Assembly: GCF_008831155.1 (NCBI RefSeq)
Contig: NZ_WBKB01000010.1
Coordinates: 1-64,000, forward strand
Direction: 5' to 3'
DNA length: 64,000 bases
Source: Gulosibacter chungangensis
GTDB taxonomy: Bacteria; Actinomycetota; Actinomycetes; Actinomycetales; Microbacteriaceae
A program made the translations under genes and the position numbers. Under the pieces are notes generated by a model. The model made no database searches, was not told the DNA's origin, and saw only the letters and a list, made by a program, of their open reading frames with translations. Positions 26,651 to 36,265 of the stretch are shown here, piece after piece; position 1 is the stretch's first letter; each line of letters starts with the position of its first letter.

Positions 26651-28554
26651 TTTTCTTCTCCCTTCGCGGGTTTAGCACCGGAAGAATCGATCGGGAAGCC
26701 ACCGGTATCAGGGTCGGTTTCAGCGCGATATTCCCAGCGGCCCTCCCCCAAATCACCGAGCATTGGCAGATCAATCGGCTGGGTCTCCATCCCCTGATCG
26801 TCGAAGGGGTTGACCAAACCCTCGCTCGCATCCGCGGTGTAAGTGTGCGCCCCGGCATCTTCCGGAACCAGAGGCAGCGGCGAAGAAACGATCTGTTCAT
26901 CCACGTGGCGAGGCAGCGTGAGTCGGAAGTTGGAACCGAGCTCCGGCACCGACCACAACTCGAGTCGACCGTTGTGCAGTTGTGCGTCTTCTTGCGAGAT
27001 TGCCAGCCCCAGACCCGAGCCACCCATGGTGCGCTTTCGTGAGGGATCCGCGCGCCAGAACCGTGAAAACACCTGAGATTGCTGTTCGTCCGTCATTCCC
27101 ACGCCGTAGTCACGCACCGAAATCGCCACGGCGGTCGCATTCGCATCGACCGACACGACAATGGGTTTACCTTCACCGTGCTCGATCGCATTGGCGACCA
27201 GGTTTCGGACTACTCGGTTCACGCGTCGCTCATCGAACTCGGCCTCGATGCTCGCCGAGGTGGCGCGCAGGATGAGTGCTTCGCCCTGCTCCGCCGCCAC
27301 CTGGGTCATGGTTTCAATGACGTCTTCAGCGAGGTGCGTAAGGTCATTTGGCTTGCGCAATAGCTGCACCGCACCGGCGTCATAGCGGGAAATTTCCAGC
27401 AGGTCCGCAAGCAGCAGTTCGAAGCGCGCGATCTGGTCTTGCAGCAGTTCCGCCGAGCGAGCCACGGTCGGGTCGAGGTCGTCTTTACGCGTGTACACGA
27501 TGCCGGCCGCGAGTCGAATAGTGGTTAGTGGCGTACGCAGTTCGTGCGACACATCCGATACGAATCGCTGCTGCACCTTCGAGAGATCCTCCAGCTGCTC
27601 AATTTGCCGCTGCAGGTTATCGGCCATGTCATTGAAGGAACGTGCCAGGGTCCCGATATCGTCATTGCCGCGTTCGGGGATGCGCTCCTCCAGATGCCCG
27701 GAGGCGAGGCGCCGCGAGGTGCGAGCGGCCACACGAATCGGTCGAATCACGGCGCGCATGATGCCGCCGACGATTGCACCAACCATCAACACGAGGATGG
27801 CCATGGAGATTGTCAGCGTGCGCTGCACGAAGTCGAGTGTGTCTTGCGATGGCTGCATCGAATACACGAGGTAGAGCTCGTACGTGCCCGCGGAAGGCAC
27901 ACTCACCGTCGAGCCGACCACGAGCCCGGGTTCCACCCGGCCATCCTCACGTTCGAGTGCCACCGACTGATAGACCACGGTGCCGGGGTCCTCTTGGAGG
28001 GCTGTCCGCATTGCGTCGCTGACGAGCCCGGGTGGCACATCCGCCGAAGCAATGTCCTGCAGTGCGGCGCTACCCGCGCTGGAACTCTCGGCACGGTAGA
28101 AGGCGTAGCCGCTCGCGTTTGGGGCCCGCGCAATGGCCGCATCCAGGGCTTCTTTTCGAAGCGCAGTGATAGCGAGCTCGTCGGTTTCCAGACCCTGGTC
28201 AAATGTTGCCTGGGCGCTGCTGACCGCATGATCAGCCTCTTGCAGCGCCTGATTCGTGCGACTCGCATCCAGGTCGCGCGCGATGGTATTCCCCATCACA
28301 ATCGCGACGATCACTACCGTCGCGGTGGTCAGCACCACGGCGATTAGGGTCGTACGAAATGGCAGCGAGGTGCTCCACATATAGCGGATGTTGGCGATGA
28401 GACCACTCGGGCGCCACCATTTTCCGGGCAGGGCTTCGCCTCGCCCAAAATCATCTTCATCGCTTGTGAAACTCGGGGAGAGGGTGATCGACTCCACCTC
28501 GTTATCCGGCTCCCGCCGGGAGTCTCGAAATCGCTGCAGCCAGGATTGCGGCAT
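26647..28554 (-). CDS. mtrB: Sensor histidine kinase MtrB
   Basis: 635 residues. There are membrane segments at about 70-92 and 247-268 with an extracellular sensor of about 150 residues between them, then HAMP (about 268-320), HisKA with the phosphoacceptor VSDVSHELRTPLTTIR (H about 337), and a HATPase domain with N-box NLVANAIEHG and G-box DYGVGM. The C-terminal tail of about 90 residues is acidic and Pro-rich. MtrB phosphorylates MtrA to control cell-wall metabolism, division and osmotic response. It starts three bases after the mtrA stop and overlaps lpqB. Confidence 0.95.
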   Translation of the reverse strand: MPQSWLQRFRDSRREPDNEVESITLSPSFTSDEDDFGRGEALPGKWWRPSGLIANIRYMWSTSLPFRTTLIAVVLTTATVVIVAIVMGNTIARDLDASRTNQALQEADHAVSSAQATFDQGLETDELAITALRKEALDAAIARAPNASGYAFYRAESSSAGSAALQDIASADVPPGLVSDAMRTALQEDPGTVVYQSVALEREDGRVEPGLVVGSTVSVPSAGTYELYLVYSMQPSQDTLDFVQRTLTISMAILVLMVGAIVGGIMRAVIRPIRVAARTSRRLASGHLEERIPERGNDDIGTLARSFNDMADNLQRQIEQLEDLSKVQQRFVSDVSHELRTPLTTIRLAAGIVYTRKDDLDPTVARSAELLQDQIARFELLLADLLEISRYDAGAVQLLRKPNDLTHLAEDVIETMTQVAAEQGEALILRATSASIEAEFDERRVNRVVRNLVANAIEHGEGKPIVVSVDANATAVAISVRDYGVGMTDEQQSQVFSRFWRADPSRKRTMGGSGLGLAISQEDAQLHNGRLELWSVPELGSNFRLTLPRHVDEQIVSSPLPLVPEDAGAHTYTADASEGLVNPFDDQGMETQPIDLPMLGDLGEGRWEYRAETDPDTGGFPIDSSGAKPAKGEEK

Positions 28555-28557
28555 ACG

Positions 28558-29241
28558 CTACGCGGGGGTGTGCCCGGCGCGGTAGCCGACGCCCCGCACC
28601 GTGGCCACGATCTTCGGCTGGTCCGGGTCGATCTCGACCTTCGCGCGTAACCGCTGCACGTGCACGTTCACCAGGCGAGTGTCGGCCTTGTACTGGTAGC
28701 CCCAGACCTGCTCAAGCAGCTCTTCGCGGCTAAAGACTTTGTTCGGGGTGGATGCGAGCGTCAGCAGCAGATCGAATTCCAGCGGCGTGAGGTTGATGGA
28801 TTCATCGCCTCGCAACACTTCGTGCGCCGCGACGTTAATGGTGAGGTCACCGACGCGAATCATTTCGGTGTTCTCCGTCGGCGTTGAGCGCAGACGGGTC
28901 TTGATGCGTGCGATCAGCTCTTTCGGGTTGAAGGGCTTCACGATGTAGTCATCGGCACCTGCTTCAAGCCCTCGTACGACATCGGTCGTGTCAGACTTCG
29001 CGGTCAACATAATGATGGGAACGCCTGACTCGGCTCGGATACGGCCACAGATTTCGATGCCGTCCATGCCGGGCAACATCACATCGAGTAGCACGAGGTC
29101 CGGGTCGACTTCGCGAAACCGGTCCACAGCTTTGGCACCGTCGGCGCAGAATTCCGGCTCATACCCTTCGGCACCCAGAACGATGCCGATCATTTCAGCG
29201 AGAGCGGTGTCGTCGTCAACTACCAGAATCTTCTCGGACAA
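28558..29241 (-). CDS. mtrA: Response regulator MtrA
   Basis: 227 residues from the TTG at 29241 (GGGAG six bases upstream), which gives MSEKILVVDDD and matches MtrA length; the longer ATG form is less likely. Receiver domain residues 1-115 with acidic pocket DDD (9-11), phosphoacceptor D53 (LVLLDVMLPG) and K about 102. The C-terminal winged helix is of OmpR type (LTPLEFDLLLTLASTPNKVF, RLRAKVEIDPDQPKIVATVR). It is the first gene of mtrA-mtrB-lpqB and divergent from the membrane protein gene at 29396. Confidence 0.97.
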   Translation of the reverse strand: MSEKILVVDDDTALAEMIGIVLGAEGYEPEFCADGAKAVDRFREVDPDLVLLDVMLPGMDGIEICGRIRAESGVPIIMLTAKSDTTDVVRGLEAGADDYIVKPFNPKELIARIKTRLRSTPTENTEMIRVGDLTINVAAHEVLRGDESINLTPLEFDLLLTLASTPNKVFSREELLEQVWGYQYKADTRLVNVHVQRLRAKVEIDPDQPKIVATVRGVGYRAGHTPA

Positions 29242-29395
29242 GCCGGCTCCCTTTCGTCTAAGCACACTTCGAATGGTGCGCGGTAACGATATTGCCGTAT
29301 CGAAACCCGCCCTACCTCATGCCAGAGTACCCTGTTGCTCCCTCCGAACGTGTGAGCTTGGCGCCGTGTACAGAGGTGTATGCAACGATGAACTG

Positions 29396-30874
29396 GTGAC
29401 AGATCAGTACCCAGGCCAGCCCGGACCCCAGCCGTACCCGCAGCAGCAACCTTTCCCAGGTGGCGCCGCATCTTGGGACTACGAGTCCACTGGCTCGCAG
29501 GGCCCCACCCAACCGTCAAATGGTTGGACCCCTGCCCCGAAAGCCGGACTGATCCCACTGCGCCCCCTATCGTTTGGGGAAATCTTCGGCTCTACCTTCA
29601 AGCTGTTGCGTGTGAATGCTGGCATTTCCATCGGCTCCGCGCTCGTTGTGCAGGGTATTACCGCACTCCTTGCCGCCGGGCTGCCGATCCTCGTGGGGGT
29701 GTGGGCGTCGAACCGCATCATCATGGCCGGTTCGGAGGATGCCGCGCTATTGAACTCGGCCCTGCCCGGCTGGCTCTTGCTGTCGATTCTGCCGGGAATC
29801 ATCGTGTCCCTCATTGGCTCGGCACTGCTACAAGTCGTGATCGTGCAGGTTGTGGCCAAGGGCATCCTGAGTCAGAAAGCCAAATTGGGCGAGACGCTCA
29901 ATTTTGGCTGGTCCCGCTTTTGGCCCATCCTCGGATTCTTCGGGCTCTACTTCGCGGTGATCCTGGTGGCCTCGGTCATACTCGGATTGCTGATTGCGCT
30001 CGCCGTCTGGCTTGGCACAAGTGACAGTGGTGTCGGGATGCTGCTGGTGATCCTGCTGACCATTCTGCTCGGGCTTGGATTCTTCGTGGCCGCTGTGTGG
30101 ATCGGCACCAAACTCACCTTTGCGATGCCCGCGATCGTGCTGGAGAAGCTCGGTCCAATCCAGTCGATTCGTCGCTCCTGGAAGCTTTCGAACGGCTATT
30201 TCTGGCGTACCTTCGGCATTCTGCTGCTGCTGCAGGTCATCATCCAAACGATGTCGCAAGTGGTGGGCGGCGCGATCAGCCTCGTGATGAGCATTATCCC
30301 GGCGTTCATCACCCCAACGGGTGACATCGCGGAAGGACAAGAGGGTGGCTTCATTGCGATCATGATCGTGCTGCTGGGGATTTCCTTGCTGCTGTCAGTC
30401 CTGATCGCTGCGGTCGGGCAGGTACTCGTGACCGGTAACGCGGCCATTATGTACACCGACCTGCGGATGCGTAAGGAAGGTCTAAACATCCACCTGCAAG
30501 GTGCTGCCGAAGCGTATGCGGAAGGTCGCGAACCGGAGCAGAACCCGTGGCTCGCGCCCGACCTCGGTCCCCTGCCAAAGCCCGAACCCTATGGCGCTCC
30601 CGCCTACCCAATGGGATATCAGGCGCCAGTCCAAGGGACGCCAGGATACGGGGCGCCCGGCTATGGGGCGCCTGGTTATGGCGGTCCGAGCTACCCGGCT
30701 CAGCCCGGTTACGGCTCCGGGCAAGGCGGTTACGGGCAGTCTGACCTCAGCCAGGGTGGCTACGAGCAGAGTGGCTACGGTCAGGATGCTCCTGAGCAGA
30801 GCCCTTATGGCCAGGGTGGCTATGGACAGGGCGGCAATACTGACAACCCGTCGACCGGTGGCACGCGCGAGTGA
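29396..30874 (+). CDS. Multi-pass membrane protein, glycerophosphodiester-phosphodiesterase-membrane-domain type
   Basis: 492 residues from GTG at 29396 (VTDQYPGQPGPQPYP). The first 45 residues are Pro/Gln-rich. Residues about 55-350 hold six to seven membrane segments; the pattern (RPLSFGEIFGSTFKLLRVNA, FAMPAIVLEKLGPIQSIRRS) matches the domain named after GDPD membrane regions, where no catalytic site is present. Residues about 385-492 are Gly/Tyr/Gln/Pro-rich with YGQGGYG-like repeats. It corresponds in order to Rv3689. No clear binding site precedes the GTG, so the start is uncertain. The stop overlaps the next ATG (TGATG). Confidence 0.8.
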   Translation: MTDQYPGQPGPQPYPQQQPFPGGAASWDYESTGSQGPTQPSNGWTPAPKAGLIPLRPLSFGEIFGSTFKLLRVNAGISIGSALVVQGITALLAAGLPILVGVWASNRIIMAGSEDAALLNSALPGWLLLSILPGIIVSLIGSALLQVVIVQVVAKGILSQKAKLGETLNFGWSRFWPILGFFGLYFAVILVASVILGLLIALAVWLGTSDSGVGMLLVILLTILLGLGFFVAAVWIGTKLTFAMPAIVLEKLGPIQSIRRSWKLSNGYFWRTFGILLLLQVIIQTMSQVVGGAISLVMSIIPAFITPTGDIAEGQEGGFIAIMIVLLGISLLLSVLIAAVGQVLVTGNAAIMYTDLRMRKEGLNIHLQGAAEAYAEGREPEQNPWLAPDLGPLPKPEPYGAPAYPMGYQAPVQGTPGYGAPGYGAPGYGGPSYPAQPGYGSGQGGYGQSDLSQGGYEQSGYGQDAPEQSPYGQGGYGQGGNTDNPSTGGTRE

Positions 30875-31581
30875 TGTCGCTGCAGCTTGTGATATTTGGG
30901 AGACTCGGCCAGGGCATCCCTGTTTTGCGCGCGAACGAACCTCCGCTCGAACCCGATGAGGACACCGCGCGAAACTGGCTAATCGAGGAACTCGCGAAGC
31001 CGGAATACCAGAACGCGAAGCCCAACCCGATTGACGTCTTTTTCAACAAGCTCTGGGACTGGATCGCTTCCCTATTTACCGTGGACGGTTCGGGTGCCTT
31101 CGGCATTAACCCGGTGTGGATATTCGTCATTCTCGGTATCGTTGCGGTGGTTATTGTGGTGGCCATATTCGGCCGCCCCAAGGCAATCGCCCGTCGCCGA
31201 GCCGCAAACCAGTCGGTATTCCTTGAGGACGACAACCGCTCGGTGACAGAACTTCGTGCGGCCGCGGACGCCGCCGCGCGTGCGGAAGACTGGGCACTGG
31301 CCACCACCGAACGATTCCGTGCGATCAGCCGTTCACTCAGCGACCGCACGCTCATCTCGATGCGTCCTGGAACGACCGCGCAGGGGGTCGCGCAGGCTGC
31401 TGCCACGCCATTCCCGGATGAATTGCGAGCGCTCCGACAGGCAGCCAACGCCTTCGATGCGGTGCGCTATCTCGAGCGCGGTGCCAATGCCGACACCTAC
31501 GCCTCCGTGCGAGATCTTGATCTCCGGATCGAAACGGCACGGCCCGCGACACTCATCCCCGTCGAAACGGTGGTGCGATGA
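30874..31581 (+). CDS. DUF4129 domain membrane protein
   Basis: 235 residues from ATG at 30874, overlapping the previous stop by one base; GTG three bases earlier is possible. The N-terminal cytosolic or extracytosolic part (about 20-65) carries the DUF4129 mark AKPEYQNAKPNPIDVFFNKL, then one membrane segment (about 85-107) and a helical C-terminal part (SVTELRAAADAAARAEDWAL). Family function unknown; it is always next to MoxR, DUF58 and DUF4350 genes, so a role in the same envelope-associated complex is inferred. Confidence 0.85.
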   Translation: MSLQLVIFGRLGQGIPVLRANEPPLEPDEDTARNWLIEELAKPEYQNAKPNPIDVFFNKLWDWIASLFTVDGSGAFGINPVWIFVILGIVAVVIVVAIFGRPKAIARRRAANQSVFLEDDNRSVTELRAAADAAARAEDWALATTERFRAISRSLSDRTLISMRPGTTAQGVAQAAATPFPDELRALRQAANAFDAVRYLERGANADTYASVRDLDLRIETARPATLIPVETVVR

Positions 31582-32972
31582 CCACGACCAATATCCAGCC
31601 GAAACCGGGGGCCGCGTCCGGGCCGATTGACTCTTCCGAGGCACAGCCGGAAGTCCGCGAAGCAATGAACGCCGCAGAGTCGCTCACTCCGGATGCGCGC
31701 CAGTGGTGGCAACGCAACCAGCGTTGGTTCTGGGGCACACTCATTCTGATCCTTGTCGGGCTCGTTACGATTGCAACGTTTGGCGGGCTCGCGCTGAATT
31801 CGAACCGCTTCCTTGACCCGACCTCCCCCGCGCCGAACGGCGCAAAAGGACTCGTCACCGTCATCGATAAGCACGGAGTGGATTTCTTCCACGCCGAAAA
31901 TGTCGCAGACCTCGATTCCGCTCTCGCCGCATCCGGCACAAAAACACTCGTGGTCGAAGACCCGTATTACACGCTGCAGGATCAGGACTGGGCAGACCTG
32001 CTCGAGGTCGGGGCTGACCGGATCGTGGTGCTGACAAGCTCCTTCCCTTCGCAGGCGCTTAGCGGTGAGATTGCAGAATTCGAGGGCAATTACTCGCCCC
32101 GTACTGACGCCGACGGTGAAGTGATCAACGAGTCAATGCCGGACACCTTCGAGGCAACAGGTTGCCCGGGGAGCTTCGGCGAGAATGCCCCGAGCATCAC
32201 CAATCTCGGCGGTCGCGAATTCGAACCGGCTCCGGATGCGCAGGGCTGCTATCAAGTCCGAGACGGCTATGCGCTCGTAATCGGTTCGGTCGAGACCTCG
32301 ACCGGCAGCACAGAAATCGCGGTGCTCGGAGCGCAGCAGAACCTCACGAATGAATCGATCGTCAAGGACGCGAACGCCGCGATGGCGATCCAGCTCCTCG
32401 GATCGAATGAGCACCTGATCTGGTACACCGCTAATCCGGCCGACAACGCGGCAGACGGTGGCCCGACCTTCGGCTCTTATATTCCACAGTGGCTGCTGCC
32501 GGTGCTGCTGCTCATCTACCTCGCGGGCTTTGCCACGATCATCTGGCGCGGCCGCCGATTTGGGCCGCTGGTGACCGAACGCCTCCCGGTGACGGTCCCC
32601 GCGAACGAGACCCTCGAGGGCCGCGCCCGACTCTATGATGCGAGCAATTCGCGGCTACGCGCGCTCGACTCGATCCGCGTCGGTACCATCTCGAGACTTG
32701 CCGATCTGAGCGGCGTGGGCCCCGGTGCATCCACCGAAGAGGTCATCGCCGCCACCGCCGGCCTCGCTGGCGTACCGCGCGAACACGCGCACCGGGTGCT
32801 GCTCACGGGTGAACCGCAATCAGACCGGGAACTCGTCGACCTCGCCAATGCGGTAGCCGAGCTCGAACGACGCGTGCGCGCCACCACCGGCCGTTCAAAA
32901 CCCACCAAACCTCACGTCCACAAGACCTCCGACCACACGAAACGAAAGCAGGGAAGCCAGCATGACGAATGA
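31578..32972 (+). CDS. DUF4350 domain membrane protein
   Basis: 464 residues. Membrane segments at about 49-72 and 298-318 flank the DUF4350 domain (about 80-290), which resembles a GATase-like fold (NGAKGLVTVIDKHGVDFFHA, TLVVEDPYYTL). A cytoplasmic helical region follows, ending in a Lys/His-rich tail. The start overlaps the DUF4129 stop by ATGA and the 3' end runs 11 bases into the MoxR gene, so four to five genes are co-translated. The position matches Rv3691. The two cysteines in the domain (GCPGSFG, GCYQVRDG) may form a disulfide. Confidence 0.85.
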   Translation: MTTTNIQPKPGAASGPIDSSEAQPEVREAMNAAESLTPDARQWWQRNQRWFWGTLILILVGLVTIATFGGLALNSNRFLDPTSPAPNGAKGLVTVIDKHGVDFFHAENVADLDSALAASGTKTLVVEDPYYTLQDQDWADLLEVGADRIVVLTSSFPSQALSGEIAEFEGNYSPRTDADGEVINESMPDTFEATGCPGSFGENAPSITNLGGREFEPAPDAQGCYQVRDGYALVIGSVETSTGSTEIAVLGAQQNLTNESIVKDANAAMAIQLLGSNEHLIWYTANPADNAADGGPTFGSYIPQWLLPVLLLIYLAGFATIIWRGRRFGPLVTERLPVTVPANETLEGRARLYDASNSRLRALDSIRVGTISRLADLSGVGPGASTEEVIAATAGLAGVPREHAHRVLLTGEPQSDRELVDLANAVAELERRVRATTGRSKPTKPHVHKTSDHTKRKQGSQHDE

Positions 32973-33915
32973 GATCCGCGCCAAACTCGGGCAGGTTCGC
33001 GCCGAGGTCGCGAAATCCGTCGTCGGTCAAGACCTCGCCGTTGAGGGGCTCGTGATCGCGCTGCTCTCGGGCGGCCACGTACTGCTCGAAGGTGTCCCCG
33101 GCACCGCAAAAACCCTGCTCGTGCGCACCCTCAGCCAGGTGCTCGAGCTTGACACCAAGCGGGTGCAGTTCACGCCGGACATGATGCCGGGAGACGTGAC
33201 CGGATCACTCGTCTTCAACAACAAGATCGGTGATTTTGAGTTCCGCGACGGCCCGGTATTCACGAACCTTCTGCTTGCCGATGAAATCAACCGCACCCCG
33301 CCAAAAACCCAGTCTTCCCTGCTCGAAGCGATGGAAGAGCGGCAAGTTTCCGCCGACGGTGTCACCCGCCCGCTGCCAGCCCCGTTCATGGTCGCTGCGA
33401 CCATGAACCCCATCGAATATGAGGGTACGTACACCCTGCCCGAGGCGCAGTTGGACCGATTCCTGCTCAAGCTGGTGCTCGATTTGCCGCCGCGTGACGC
33501 CGAGATCGAGGTGTTGCGTCGCCACGCGGGCGGGTTCAACCCGCGCGATCTGCAGGCGGCGGGGGTCCACAAGGTGCTCAGTGCGGAGGAGCTGCGCCAG
33601 GCGCAGACGGAGTCCCATGCCACGCGGGTGAGCGGCGATATTCTCGCGTACCTCGTCGATCTCGCCCGTGCGACTCGACAGTCACCCTCGGTACGCATGG
33701 GGGTCTCGCCGCGTGGTGCAACTGCACTGCTGAATACCGCCAAGGCCAGCGCGTATCTCTATGGCTATGACGCGGTCACGCCCGACCACGTGCAGCGCAT
33801 GGTGATCCCCACCTGGCGCCACCGCCTCGCCCTCGAACCGGAAGCCGAAATCGAGGGCGTCTCGAGCGACTCGATTCTGCGCTCGATCATGCAACAGGTG
33901 CAGGTGCCAATCTAA
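32962..33915 (+). CDS. MoxR-family AAA+ ATPase
   Basis: 317 residues. Walker A GVPGTAKT (44-51), Walker B LLLADEINRTPPKTQ, sensor 1 in VAATMNPIEYEGTYTLPEAQ and the C-terminal lid with the sensor 2 arginine in VRMGVSPRGATALL. MoxR proteins act as chaperones that insert cofactors or mature VWA-domain proteins. The partner is probably the DUF58 protein encoded two bases downstream. It matches moxR2 (Rv3692) in order. Confidence 0.93.
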   Translation: MTNEIRAKLGQVRAEVAKSVVGQDLAVEGLVIALLSGGHVLLEGVPGTAKTLLVRTLSQVLELDTKRVQFTPDMMPGDVTGSLVFNNKIGDFEFRDGPVFTNLLLADEINRTPPKTQSSLLEAMEERQVSADGVTRPLPAPFMVAATMNPIEYEGTYTLPEAQLDRFLLKLVLDLPPRDAEIEVLRRHAGGFNPRDLQAAGVHKVLSAEELRQAQTESHATRVSGDILAYLVDLARATRQSPSVRMGVSPRGATALLNTAKASAYLYGYDAVTPDHVQRMVIPTWRHRLALEPEAEIEGVSSDSILRSIMQQVQVPI

Positions 33916-33917
33916 TA

Positions 33918-35225
33918 ATGGCGATCAGCGGAATCTACGTCGGATTGCTGCTGGTGGGGATGCTGCCGATCATGCTTTTCGGCACTTCCCCCAGCAGTGC
34001 CTTCGGCATGCTCGGCCTGGTGGTCGGAATCTGGCTGCTGCTGGGCGCGGTCGACTGGCTGCTCGCGGCACCCGCACGGAAGGTTGCGCTCGAACGCGAC
34101 TTGCCGGCACGCAGTCGCCTCGGTGAAGCGGTAACATCCACGCTGTATGTGACGAACCTCGGACCGCGGCACCTGCGCGCAGTCGTCCGCGACGGGTGGG
34201 AGCCCTCCGCCGGTGCACCGCGGATGCGCGAAAAGCTCAGTATTCCCGTCAGGGAACGCCGGTCGATTCACACGGTGTTACAGCCCTGGCGCCGCGGCGA
34301 TCGTCGCAGCGAATTTGCGGTAGTCCGTTCCTGGGGTCCGATGCACCTGACCGCCCGCCAAGCCGTGCTGCGCGCACCCGGACGCGTGCGCATCCTGCCG
34401 CCGTTTAATGCGCGGAAGCACCTGCCCTCACGAATTGCCCGACTGCGCGAATTGGATGGTCAAACCACCCTGCAGGTGCGCGGCCAGGGTACCGAGTTTG
34501 ACTCGCTGCGCGACTACGTGCGCGGTGACGATGTGCGCTCGATCGACTGGCGCGCGACCGCCCGCAAGCAGGAACTTGTCGTGCGCACCTGGCGCCCCGA
34601 ACGAGATCGCCGGGTCATTATTGTGATCGACTCGGGCCGTACCGCTGCCGCCCGCATCGAAGATGAAACCCGGCTCGACACCGCAATCGAATCGGCGTTA
34701 CTCCTCGCCGCCCTCGCCACCCGCGCGGGCGATCGAGTGGATTTGATCGCCTTCGACCAGCGCGTGCGAGCCCGCGTGCAGGGGTTCACCGGATCGGTGC
34801 TGCTTTCGCAAATTACCAATGCCATGGCGAACGTCGAACCCGAGCTGATTGAAATGAATTGGCAGGAGGTGCCCCGGCTCGTGCGCGAGGTCACTACGCA
34901 CCGAGCTCTCGTCGTGCTCCTGTCCACCGCCGACAACTTCGGTACCTCGCGCGGGTTGCTCGAGATGCTGCCATCGATCACTCACCAACACCTGGTGATG
35001 GTGGCGTCCATCACTGACCCCGAAACTGCCGAACTTGCCGAGCAGCTCTCCGACCGGGACGAAGTGATGCGTGCAGCCGCGGCGGAACGAGCCATGTTCG
35101 ACGCCGCGCAGGTGCGTCGCACCATGACTCGACTCGGCGCAGATGCGATCACCGCGACCCCCTACGAGCTGCCGCCGCGCGTGGCGGACCGGTACCTGGA
35201 GCTGAAAAAGGCCGGTCGGCTCTAG
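33918..35225 (+). CDS. DUF58 (VWA-like) membrane protein
   Basis: 435 residues. Two membrane segments at the N-terminus (about 5-50), an extracytoplasmic beta domain (about 60-180) and the DUF58 signature GTEFDSLRDYVRGDDVRSIDW, leading into a von Willebrand factor A-like fold with RRVIIVIDSGRTAAAR as a degenerate MIDAS (DSG in place of DxSxS). DUF58 proteins pair with MoxR ATPases. Spacing to moxR is two bases. It is convergent with the SpoIIM-like gene. Confidence 0.9.
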   Translation: MAISGIYVGLLLVGMLPIMLFGTSPSSAFGMLGLVVGIWLLLGAVDWLLAAPARKVALERDLPARSRLGEAVTSTLYVTNLGPRHLRAVVRDGWEPSAGAPRMREKLSIPVRERRSIHTVLQPWRRGDRRSEFAVVRSWGPMHLTARQAVLRAPGRVRILPPFNARKHLPSRIARLRELDGQTTLQVRGQGTEFDSLRDYVRGDDVRSIDWRATARKQELVVRTWRPERDRRVIIVIDSGRTAAARIEDETRLDTAIESALLLAALATRAGDRVDLIAFDQRVRARVQGFTGSVLLSQITNAMANVEPELIEMNWQEVPRLVREVTTHRALVVLLSTADNFGTSRGLLEMLPSITHQHLVMVASITDPETAELAEQLSDRDEVMRAAAAERAMFDAAQVRRTMTRLGADAITATPYELPPRVADRYLELKKAGRL

Positions 35226-35253
35226 GCGTCCTGCGCACGCGAGAACCACTGCG

Positions 35254-36249
35254 TTAGTCCGCGTGGACACGCTGGTACCCGGCTTCTGACTCGCGCAGGT
35301 CGCCGTCGTGACCGGCGCGGTGCGCGCGCCTACCGAGGATGAGGGCGTACGCCAAATAGCTGCCCAGGGCGAGCGCGCCAATCCCGATCTTCACGGCCCA
35401 TGGCCAGTCCTGTCGGGTCACGAAACCCTCGATGAGCCCGGAAATAAACAGGAAGATTGTGGTTCCGACCGCCACGATAATGAGCGTCCGTCCGGCACGC
35501 CCAACTGCTTCCATACGGGTGCGGTTGCCGGGCACCACGAACGACCAGAACACCGCAAACCCTGCCCCCGCGGCCACAAACACCATCGTGAGCTCGAGTA
35601 GACCGTGCGGGGCGATCCACAGGAAGAACACGTCGAGGTGCCCGAAGGAAGCCAGCAGCGCTGCCGAGGTGCCGAGGCTCACGGCGTTCTGAATAATCAC
35701 CATGATCGGCCACACCCCCGTGATGCCGAAGGCAATACATTGCAAGGCGATATAGGCATTATTCGTGAATACCCGGGCAGCGAATGCCGACTCGGAATAC
35801 TCCGAGTAGTAGTTGATGAAGTCTTCCTCCGCGAACTGCTTGAGCCCGGCCTCGGTGCCATAGAAGGACAGCAATTCGGGATTCGCCGCGTGCCACAGGT
35901 ACGACAGCGCCGCAATGCCCACGGTGAGCACCGCGGCTGCGAGCGTCCACCAGCGCACTCGGTACAGCGAGGCGGGCAATTGCTCCACGAAAAACTCACG
36001 CAACACGAGCAGCGGATTGCGGCGAACGCGAGTGAAGCGCATCCGTGCCTGCGAAAGCGTGACCGACAGCGCGGTCGTCTCCGCGGTCTCTCCGTAGGTA
36101 GTTCGCAGTGCCGAGAGGTCGGTTGCCGCCGACTGATATCCCGCAATGAGTTCGTCGGATTCTGCACCATCAAGACTGCGTTTGCGCGCGAGATCGCGCA
36201 AACGCTCCCATTTGCCGCGGTGCGCTGTCGAGTACGCGTCGATATCCAT
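35254..36249 (-). CDS. Stage II sporulation protein M (SpoIIM)-like membrane protein
   Basis: 331 residues from MDIDAYSTAHRGKWERL; a start nine bases earlier is also in frame. A cytosolic helical head (about 1-95) is followed by five to six membrane segments typical of the SpoIIM family. It corresponds to Rv3694c, also reversed relative to its neighbours. TAATCA lies nine bases before the ATG and no ribosome-binding site is seen, so the mRNA may be leaderless. Its start codon is only 17 bases from that of the divergent RDD gene. Confidence 0.88.
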   Translation of the reverse strand: MDIDAYSTAHRGKWERLRDLARKRSLDGAESDELIAGYQSAATDLSALRTTYGETAETTALSVTLSQARMRFTRVRRNPLLVLREFFVEQLPASLYRVRWWTLAAAVLTVGIAALSYLWHAANPELLSFYGTEAGLKQFAEEDFINYYSEYSESAFAARVFTNNAYIALQCIAFGITGVWPIMVIIQNAVSLGTSAALLASFGHLDVFFLWIAPHGLLELTMVFVAAGAGFAVFWSFVVPGNRTRMEAVGRAGRTLIIVAVGTTIFLFISGLIEGFVTRQDWPWAVKIGIGALALGSYLAYALILGRRAHRAGHDGDLRESEAGYQRVHAD

Positions 36250-36265
36250 GTGATGCAATGATTAC